From UA16 sp002292325 (GTDB lineage Bacteria > Bacteroidota > Bacteroidia > Flavobacteriales_D > Sanyastnellaceae), in assembly GCA_943788645.1 (NCBI GenBank), contig CALSRC010000018.1, positions 1 to 22,109 of the forward strand: a stretch of DNA of 22,109 nucleotides, given 5' to 3'. Within the stretch, counting starts at the first letter, position 1, and each line of letters begins with the position of its first letter. The position numbers were made by a program, and so were the translations under genes. The notes under the pieces are model-generated. The model saw only the letters and a list, made by a program, of their open reading frames with translations, was not told where the DNA came from and ran no database searches. This document shows, one piece after another, positions 16,361-22,109 of this stretch.

Positions 16361-17001
16361 TGCGAGTAAATTTTGAATTTACTCAAGTCAGGATATTTGT
16401 GGCTGACGTCTTTATTCGTCTTTGGTGTTCCATCGAAATTGTAAAACTGATTCATTAAAAGGAGTCCACGAGCCGCTAATTCTGGCATCATGTAAAAATT
16501 CCATCCTAGCATATCAAAATTGTCGTCTTCATAAGCACATTCTCTTCTCCCACTGAAGCGTGCCCGTTTGAACCACAGGTATGCCTCCAAGCTATCTGTA
16601 AGGATAGCGCCTCCTTTTGATAATTTGAAATGCTTGTAAGGTCCCGTGAATGAGATACACATGTGAGAGCCAGGGATATGCATTTGCGACGTAAAACGCA
16701 GCGCAGAGTCCCATACATTCGAGCCTTTTAGTTGATACGCTCCTGTCAACATTTCGCCGTCTAATTTTTCCCAAGCCACCTTGAGGCCAGCGTGGATAAT
16801 TTCGCACGGGACAGAGGGGTAGGTTCTGTTTGGTATAGCTATTTTTTCTACTTTAATACTTTTTCGAACGTGATTTTCGTAGTACAGCGCCAAGAACAGA
16901 CCATTGCTTTGATTGTCAACTGTCACCGCATAACGTGCGCCAGTATACCTGGCAAGTTCCGCCTCGAAATCCTCCGTGACCTTGTAAATCCCTTGTGCCA
17001 T
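16357..17001 (-). CDS. Short DegT/DnrJ/EryC1-type PLP protein
   Basis: 214 residues from the ATG at 17001, the natural start (MAQGIYKVTEDFEAELARYT); an upstream GTG adds seven residues that look untranslated. Sugar aminotransferases of this superfamily have about 370-400 residues, so this is a half-length form. I recall a compact family of about 230 residues with the same opening. VWDSALRFTSQMHIPG holds the aspartate expected to contact the PLP pyridine (about D98), and SFTGPYKHFKLSKGGAIL (117-134) holds the expected Schiff-base lysine (K123 by alignment to KxxxxGEGG). GWNFYMMPELAARGLLLM is the typical late helix. The C-terminal small domain is missing, so it may be an aminotransferase variant or a non-catalytic partner. 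First intact gene of the operon. Confidence 0.8.
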   Translation of the reverse strand: MAQGIYKVTEDFEAELARYTGARYAVTVDNQSNGLFLALYYENHVRKSIKVEKIAIPNRTYPSVPCEIIHAGLKVAWEKLDGEMLTGAYQLKGSNVWDSALRFTSQMHIPGSHMCISFTGPYKHFKLSKGGAILTDSLEAYLWFKRARFSGRRECAYEDDNFDMLGWNFYMMPELAARGLLLMNQFYNFDGTPKTNKDVSHKYPDLSKFKIYSQ

Positions 17002-17011
17002 TTTTTTCTTG

Positions 17012-17659
17012 TTAAGATACACTTTGTAACCTAAAATATAAAGTTAAAGGAATTGAGGAGACATTCAAAAACTGTAAAATTTCATCAATAAAAAGCTGTT
17101 GCCTCGGATAGAAATCTTCTTGCACTATTGAAATTTTTAAGTTTTCTTCTTGAATGAACGATAGCTCCCTTTGTATTTGTTCCTCAGAGTATCCTTTACT
17201 CAGATAGTTCTTCGTTAGCCGGTCATTTTTTAATTGTAATTCATCGGTTATTGCCTGTTGGAATGTTCGAAGGATCATGGACATTGAGCCCGCGCCATGA
17301 GCTACCCTGAGGGAAGGTATAATGGAGCATAATCCATGCCGAAATAGCTCGCTTTACAGGATTCCTGGGGAGAAAGATAAACTTCGCGTTTGGATTGTAA
17401 TCAAATATTTTTCGAATAGTACCTTCATGCGCTATGTAGCCCGGGGTTGAGTCCAGTACCCGAATTCCAGGTCTAATAAGAAACGGATACAAATCCATGT
17501 AATCCGCTTTCGATTTTGGTCCAGGACCGTAGATTTCCGGATGTTGGACTAGCGTATTATGAAGTGTGGTTGTCCCACATTTTTGGGCCCCTATTATGAA
17601 AGCATTTACTTTTTCGCCAAAGCCAAGTCCTCGAAGTTGTTGCTTGATTCTTTTTTCAT
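17012..17659 (-). pseudogene. Broken sulfotransferase (two frameshifts, short C-terminus)
   Basis: Three pieces in different frames form one sulfotransferase. An ATG at 17657-17659 is followed by a run of six A; one more A would lead into KQQLRGLGFGEKVNAFI and the PAPS loop IIGAQKCGTTTLHNTL. The middle piece has KFIFLPRNPVKRAISAW (3'-phosphate block). Near 17270 the frame breaks again: removing one T on the minus strand gives HDPRTFQQAITDEL, as expected, and the frame then runs to LQFLNVSSIPLTLY before stopping at 17012. Members usually continue another 60 or so residues, so the end seems cut by the DegT-like operon. The 5' end lies 13 bp from the spoT stop. Both shifts are in short homopolymers, so sequencing error is possible, but the missing end supports a true remnant. 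Confidence 0.8.
17033..17040 (-). promoter_or_regulatory. Possible -7 element upstream of the DegT-like operon
   Basis: The minus strand reads TATATTTT, one base from TAnnTTTG, ending 31 nt before the DegT-like ATG. It lies inside the remains of the second sulfotransferase. No clear -33 TTG is seen. This is the only candidate I find for driving the five-gene set. Confidence 0.3.
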
Positions 17660-17672
17660 GAAATTCTTATTA

Positions 17673-19925
17673 TCACCCCTCATCCACCCGTTCCACACTC
17701 CACACCCCCGGCACGTCGAGCAACTTCGCCTGAAGCTGCTTGAGGTGGTCGGTGTCGGTGACCAACACCTTCACGCGGCCCTCAAACGTGCCGTCGCTGG
17801 AGTTGAAACTGATGGCGCGCATGTTCACGTTCATCGCGTCTGAAATGACGCCGGTGACGGCGTTGACCAATCCCACGTCGTCGATGCCCGTGAAGTTGAG
17901 GCTGACCTCGAATTGTTCGGCGGAACGGGAGGACCACTGGGCTTTGATGACGCGGTAAGCGTACTTTGAGAGGAGGTTGGTGGCGTTGGAGCAGTTTTGC
18001 CGGTGCACCTTGATGCCGCCGCTTACCATCACAAATCCAAACACCGGATCGCCGGGAATTGGATTGCAGCACGTGGCGTGGGAGTAATCAATTTTTTGCA
18101 GGCCTTCTCCGATGAGCAGCACATCGCCTTTTTCGGGCGGGTCAGCGATTGCAGGGGAGCGTTCCGGCATCTCCGGTGTCGGCGCTTTCTTGGCGCGGAT
18201 CCACGAAAATTTGCCTTTCACCACCGTAAACCCTCCGAGCCGATCCAATTCCAATTCACCCGTCGCAATGCGCATCAACAAGGCATGCGGACTGTCGTGG
18301 CGCAAGCGTTTGATCAAGGAATCGATGTTCGTTGAGGAAAATTCCAATTCCTTGCGGCGCATCCACTTGCGCAGCTTCTCTTTGCCATCGGATGCCACGT
18401 TGCGCTCTTCTTCGCGCAGAGCGTGACGGATTTTAGACCGGGCGCTTGCGGTGATTACATAGCCGAGCCAATCCTCCTTGGGCTTCTGCTTGCGCGATGT
18501 GATGATTTCCACCTGATCACCGCTGTTGAGCGGATGGGAGAGCGGGACCAACTTGTGGTTGACCTTGGCTCCGATGCAACGGGATCCGATTTGGGTGTGC
18601 ACGCGGAATGCAAAGTCGAGTGTTGTAGCGCCTTTGGGCAAGGAGAAGAGATCGCCGTTGGGCGTAAAGACATAGATCTCCTCACTGTGGAGGTTGAGTT
18701 TAAACTCGTCGATGAAGTCCAACGCATCTTCTTCGCCGCTTTCCAGCATCTCCCGGATTTGGGTCAGCCAGGTATTGAGGTTATCGGAAGCGTTGCGCGC
18801 GGCATCGGGCGTGTCATCGTGTTTGTAGCGCCAATGCGCGGCCAACCCCTTCTCTGCAATCTCATCCATGCGCTTGGACCGGATTTGCACTTCCACCCAT
18901 TTTCCTGAGGGGGACATGACGGTGGTGTGGAGACTTTCATAGCCGTTGGCTTTGGGCAGGCTAATCCAGTCGCGCAGCCGATCGGGATTGGGCTGGTAGA
19001 AGTCGGATACAATGCTATAGGTCCGCCAGGCGTCCGCTTTCTCCCGATCGATGGGGGAGTCGATGATGATCCGAATGGCAAACACATCGTACACCTCCTC
19101 GAAGCTCACGCGCTGTTTTTGCATCTTCATCCAGATGCTGTAAATGCTCTTGGGCCTGCCCAAAATTTCATAGGTCAATCCTGACGCATCCAATGCACGT
19201 CGTATGGGCAAGGTGAAGGCATTGATGAACCGCGTGCGCACGGCTTTTCCTTTGCGCAGTTTGGACTCAATGGCTTGGAAATCTTCCGGCTCTTTGTATT
19301 TCAAAGAAAGGTCTTCCAATTCCGTTTTCATGCCGTACAGCCCCAAGCGATGGGCCAGCGGGGCGTACATGAACAAGGTTTCACTCGCAATCTTTTGCTG
19401 CTTGTCCGGGCGCATGTGGTCGAGCGTGCGCATGTTGTCCAAACGATCGGCGAGTTTGATCAAAATCACCCGCACATCATCGCTCAGGGTCAAGAGCATC
19501 TTCCGGAAATTCTCCGCTTGTGCGCTGGTGCCGGGGTCAAAAACCCCCGACATTTTGGTGAGTCCGTCCACAATTTCCCGCTCGCGCGTGCCGAACAACT
19601 GCTCGACATCGTCCAGCGTCAAATACGTGTCCTCGACCGTGTCGTGCAACAACGCGCACACAATCGCGGTGGTGTCCAGCCCCAATTCTTCAGCCACGAC
19701 GCGGGCTACGCTGATGGGGTGGTAGATGTACGGTTCGCCGCTTTTGCGCCGCATGTCCTTGTGCGCCTCGAGGGAGATGTCAAACGCCTTGCGGATCGCT
19801 TTCCGATCTTTGGGCGATTTGCTGTGCACCGCCGCGCGAAGCAATCCCCGGTACCTCCGGAGGATTTCTTTCTTTTCAGCTTCGAGATCGATAGCGGGAC
19901 GGGACATGGAGCTAATTTCGGACAA
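17673..19925 (-). CDS. spoT: Bifunctional (p)ppGpp synthetase/hydrolase (long RelA/SpoT homologue)
   Basis: 750 residues, or 744 if the second ATG at 19907 is used. Domains in order: HD hydrolase (YIYHPISVARVV at 66-77, LLHDTVEDT at 92-100, KLADRLDNMRTL), synthetase (GRPKSIYSIW at 256-265, YDVFAIRIIID, LRDWISLPKANGYESLHTTV at 317-336, WVEVQIRSKRMDEIAEKG), TGS (YVFTPNGDLFSLPKGATTLD), a zinc-finger/RIS-type region (YSHATCCNPIPGDPVFGF) and a C-terminal ACT domain. Intact HD residues indicate ppGpp hydrolysis as well as synthesis. The switch motif reads RLRD rather than RFKD, which I recall as usual in Bacteroidota. It is divergent from the fumarylacetoacetase gene with 43 bp between. Intact and GC-rich; the broken sulfotransferase begins just past its stop. 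Confidence 0.97.
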   Translation of the reverse strand: MSEISSMSRPAIDLEAEKKEILRRYRGLLRAAVHSKSPKDRKAIRKAFDISLEAHKDMRRKSGEPYIYHPISVARVVAEELGLDTTAIVCALLHDTVEDTYLTLDDVEQLFGTREREIVDGLTKMSGVFDPGTSAQAENFRKMLLTLSDDVRVILIKLADRLDNMRTLDHMRPDKQQKIASETLFMYAPLAHRLGLYGMKTELEDLSLKYKEPEDFQAIESKLRKGKAVRTRFINAFTLPIRRALDASGLTYEILGRPKSIYSIWMKMQKQRVSFEEVYDVFAIRIIIDSPIDREKADAWRTYSIVSDFYQPNPDRLRDWISLPKANGYESLHTTVMSPSGKWVEVQIRSKRMDEIAEKGLAAHWRYKHDDTPDAARNASDNLNTWLTQIREMLESGEEDALDFIDEFKLNLHSEEIYVFTPNGDLFSLPKGATTLDFAFRVHTQIGSRCIGAKVNHKLVPLSHPLNSGDQVEIITSRKQKPKEDWLGYVITASARSKIRHALREEERNVASDGKEKLRKWMRRKELEFSSTNIDSLIKRLRHDSPHALLMRIATGELELDRLGGFTVVKGKFSWIRAKKAPTPEMPERSPAIADPPEKGDVLLIGEGLQKIDYSHATCCNPIPGDPVFGFVMVSGGIKVHRQNCSNATNLLSKYAYRVIKAQWSSRSAEQFEVSLNFTGIDDVGLVNAVTGVISDAMNVNMRAISFNSSDGTFEGRVKVLVTDTDHLKQLQAKLLDVPGVWSVERVDEG

Positions 19926-19968
19926 ATCCTTGGCAAGTCAACCGTCCTTGCCTCCGTAACTTGCGGAC

Positions 19969-21227
19969 ATGTTTGAAGTGAATAACCCTGAATTGACCAG
20001 TTGGGTCGACGTTCCAGCCGACTCCGACTTCCCCATTCAAAACCTGCCATTCGGCATCTTTTCTACGGCGGACCGCAGCGCCCGCCCGGGCGTGGCCATC
20101 GGTGAGCACATCTTGGATTTGACCGAAGTATCGGCCTTGGGCTTGCTCGACGGTTTGGGATGTGAGCGGGGTGATTTTGAGTCGGCGACGCTCAATGCCT
20201 TCATTGGCCGTGGCAAACACGCCACGCGAGCGGTGCGCAACCGATTGGGCGAACTGCTGCAGGCCGGCGCCACGGAATTGGCGGATCACGCCTCTCGTGT
20301 GTTGGTGGCCCAATCCGACGCGACCATGCACTTGCCGGTTCAAGTGGGCGACTACACCGACTTTTACTCCAGCGAAGACCACGCCCGCAACGTCGGGAAG
20401 ATGTTCCGGGATCCAGAAAACGCCCTGCTGCCCAATTGGAAGCACATGCCGGTCGGTTACCACGGCCGGGCTTCAAGCATCGTGGTGAGCGGGACGCCAA
20501 TCCGTCGTCCGTCGGGCCAGACGCGTCCCGACGAGAATGCGCCGCCGGTTTTCGGCCCGTCGCGGTTGTTGGACTTCGAATTGGAGATGGCGTTCGTGAC
20601 CCACGGTGGAAAGCCGATGGGCGAGTCGATCAGCACCGCCGAGGCGGATGACTTCATATTCGGCTTGGCGCTCTTCAATGATTGGTCCGCGCGCGACATC
20701 CAAAAATGGGAATACGTGCCGCTCGGCCCGTTCTTGGGCAAGAATTTCGGTTCCAGCGTAAGTCCGTGGATTGTTACGTTGGACGCTTTGGCGCCTTACC
20801 GCGTGTCGGGACCGGTTCAAGACCCAGCGATCTTGCCGTATTTGGAATCCACGGGTGACGCCACTACGACGTCGCCCTCGAAGTTGAAATCATTCCCGAA
20901 AACGGCGAAGGCCTCACGGTGTGCCGTTCCAATTTCAAGCACATGTACTGGAACATGCGCCAACAACTGGCGCATCACACGGTCAACGGTTGCAACATCC
21001 ATGCGGGTGACATGATGGCTTCGGGCACAATCAGCGGCCCCGAGAAAGGTTCCTTTGGCTCCATGCTGGAAATCAGCTGGCGCGGCACGCAGCCGGTTCA
21101 AATGCCCGATGGCAGCGAACGAAAATTCATCCTCAACGGCGATACGGTGCGCATGTCCGGCTTCGCCTCAAAACCCGGCGCTCCGCGCATTGGTTTTGGC
21201 GCGGTGGATGGGAAGGTGGTCGGGTGA
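19969..21227 (+). pseudogene. fahA: Fumarylacetoacetase, interrupted by one frameshift
   Basis: The last enzyme of tyrosine catabolism, splitting fumarylacetoacetate to fumarate and acetoacetate. The first frame covers residues 1-298: MFEVNNPELTSWVDVP, then DYTDFYSSEDHARNVGKMFR (129-148, with D131 and H138 in the positions of the family metal ligand and catalytic base), MPVGYHGRASSIVVSG, FNDWSARDIQKWEYVPLGPF and GKNFGSSVSPWIV. At 20860-20864 the bases GCCAC should read GCCCAC. Restoring one C gives HYDVALEVEIIPENGEGL, CRSNFKHMYWNMRQQLAHHT, GDMMASGTISGPEKGSFGSM and SGFASKPGAPRIGFG, for about 419 residues, the normal length. Without repair the protein would end at 21015 with a nonsense tail. 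The other residues are perfectly conserved, so the shift is recent or a sequencing error. Confidence 0.9.
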
Positions 21228-21254
21228 ATGCAGTCAACTAATTTACCAGACATT

Positions 21255-22007
21255 ATGAAAATTAAAAACTGGCTTTTATTGAACCTAAACCTTTCCTCAT
21301 CCTATGTTCAAGCGATGTGGAAAACAAGACTCAGGATACCAATTAAATTCATGGAATAAAGGTCCGGGCTTGGAAAGTTTCACAAAGGATTAAGGGAACT
21401 CTCTTCAGAAGGACGTATGAGTCTGATGAAATTAAAATGATTCAGAAAGTGATTCAAGCAGACGAAAGAGTTCTTGAATTGGGAAGGTGGGCTTGGTGTT
21501 ACGACATCATTGATGGCAATGATTGTATTTCCGACTCCCGTATGGACTTTTGAGGCAAATCCCCATACATATGAGTTGATGCGAGGTAATTTAGCTTTGA
21601 ATAAAATACATAATGTTCAGGCGATTAATGCGGTTGTCGGGCAAGAGGCTGGTGAAGTAGATTTTTATGTCTCAAAAGATTTTTGGGAAGCTTCATTAAT
21701 CCCGCTGCCTGAATCGAAGCGTATTGTTGTACCCGTGCATTCTTTGACAGAGGTCTTAAATGAAGTTCTTCCTACGACTGTGGTCATTGATATAGAGGGC
21801 GCTGAGTACGAATTGTTGTTACTCAAATCATGGAGAGATACTCCTTCCATAAAGAGAATAATAGTTGAATTTCACAAATTTTCGGCTGAACAGAGTCAGA
21901 GTGAAAAGTTGGCACGCATCTACAAATTATTCACTATTGATTTTGAGCTTATTGAAGCTATAGAACTACTCAAGGAAGGGCATTTAACACTCGTGTTAAA
22001 TACATAA
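21255..22007 (+). pseudogene. FkbM-family methyltransferase with two frameshifts
   Basis: About 250 residues once repaired, normal for the family. Piece 1 starts at ATG 21255 (MKIKNWLLLNLNLSSSYVQA) and stops at 21357. Piece 2, reached by adding one G at 21353-21354, reads GIKVRAWKVSQRIKGTLFRR and ends in IQADERVLELG. Piece 3, reached by removing one A at 21484-21485, continues the SAM-binding motif as GGLGVTTSLMA, then VWTFEANPHTYELMRGNLAL, VVIDIEGAEYELL and IKRIIVEFHKF. FkbM proteins O-methylate sugars or other hydroxyls and are common in surface-glycan clusters. It lies 27 bp after the fumarylacetoacetase gene, is AT-richer, and overlaps the purA 3' end by 12 bp. Both shifts are single-base homopolymer changes. 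Confidence 0.8.
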
Positions 22008-22109
22008 GCATTTATCTTCTGTGTACCGCTCAATCGTCTGCGCCCGATCCGGGCCGACTGATTCGATGGAAATCGGTGTCGCCATTTCTTTTTCGACCAT
22101 CGCGATGTA
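21996..22109 (-). CDS. purA: Adenylosuccinate synthase, C-terminal end only
   Basis: The last 37 codons are in the window; the gene continues beyond the right edge. The reading YIAMVEKEMATPISIESVGP followed by DRAQTIER matches the conserved C-terminus of PurA, which joins IMP and aspartate with GTP in AMP synthesis. After ER the family normally ends within a few residues; here YTEDKCLCI follows, and the last five or so codons lie in DNA shared with the end of the FkbM gene. This suggests the original stop was replaced when the FkbM gene arrived, an inference. From memory, purA and spoT are often close neighbours in Bacteroidota, which fits both being here on the same strand. Confidence 0.82.
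   Translation of the reverse strand, partial: YIAMVEKEMATPISIESVGPDRAQTIERYTEDKCLCI

Noticed and set aside
17657..17675. Programmed frameshift at the six-A run of the sulfotransferase
   Set aside because: A second independent break and a missing C-terminus in the same gene make decay or sequencing error more likely than programmed slippage.
19610..19625. RLRD instead of RFKD in the RelA/SpoT switch region (motif itself near 18969-18980)
   Set aside because: I recall this form as usual in Bacteroidota long RelA/SpoT proteins, so it is not evidence of altered activity.
19913..19920. TAATTTCG as a -7 element for the fumarylacetoacetase gene
   Set aside because: One mismatch to TAnnTTTG with no -33 partner, and it lies within the possible spoT leader codons; too weak to list.
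1..22109. CRISPR array, tRNA, rRNA, insertion sequence or phage genes
   Set aside because: Looked for evenly spaced repeats, cloverleaf-like segments, transposase or integrase motifs and found none.

Overview
The window reads as a Bacteroidota chromosome, probably Flavobacteriales (phylum fairly sure, order from general resemblance only). The grounds are a large TonB-dependent receptor with a carboxypeptidase-like N-terminal domain, TAnnTTTG-type -7 promoter elements, starts without clear Shine-Dalgarno sequences, and housekeeping proteins (GlyA, long RelA/SpoT, fumarylacetoacetase, PurA) that look like the Bacteroidota versions.

Layout. 1-3370 (-): N-terminal 1123 codons of the receptor, which runs off the left edge. 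3371-3704: intergenic, with the receptor promoter and a cluster of inverted repeats. 3705-8204 (-): a tightly coupled five-gene run (polysaccharide deacetylase, GNAT acyltransferase, MBOAT O-acyltransferase, SGNH/AlgJ-like partner, small basic exported protein) that looks like surface-glycan modification. 8249-10423 (-): a DUF255/YyaL thioredoxin-domain lipoprotein, divergent from glyA (10516-11787, +). 11799-12947 (+): a family-4 glycosyltransferase set 11 bp behind glyA. 12948-13266: a scar holding a 33-bp diverged piece of glyA and a 150-bp decayed copy of the start of the MBOAT gene. 13267-17001 (-): five tightly packed, AT-richer genes (short DegT-like PLP protein, WbqC-like protein, TauD-like oxygenase, glycosyltransferase-like protein, sulfotransferase). 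17012-17659 (-): a broken second sulfotransferase abutting the stop of spoT (17673-19925, -). 19969-21227 (+): fumarylacetoacetase with one frameshift. 21255-22007 (+): FkbM-type methyltransferase with two frameshifts, overlapping tail to tail the end of purA (-), which runs off the right edge.

Taken together, the window alternates GC-rich core genes with AT-richer surface-polysaccharide genes. The accessory genes sit directly against the 3' ends of core genes (glyA, spoT, fah, purA). With the scar at 12948-13266, this suggests repeated import, loss and recombination of glycan genes at these positions. Every reading-frame break from 17 kb onward can be repaired by a one-base change in a short homopolymer, so sequencing error must be excluded before calling those genes dead. 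I saw no CRISPR array, tRNA, rRNA, transposase or recognisable defence system. The most distinctive content is the DegT/WbqC/TauD/GT/sulfotransferase set and the mosaic scar.
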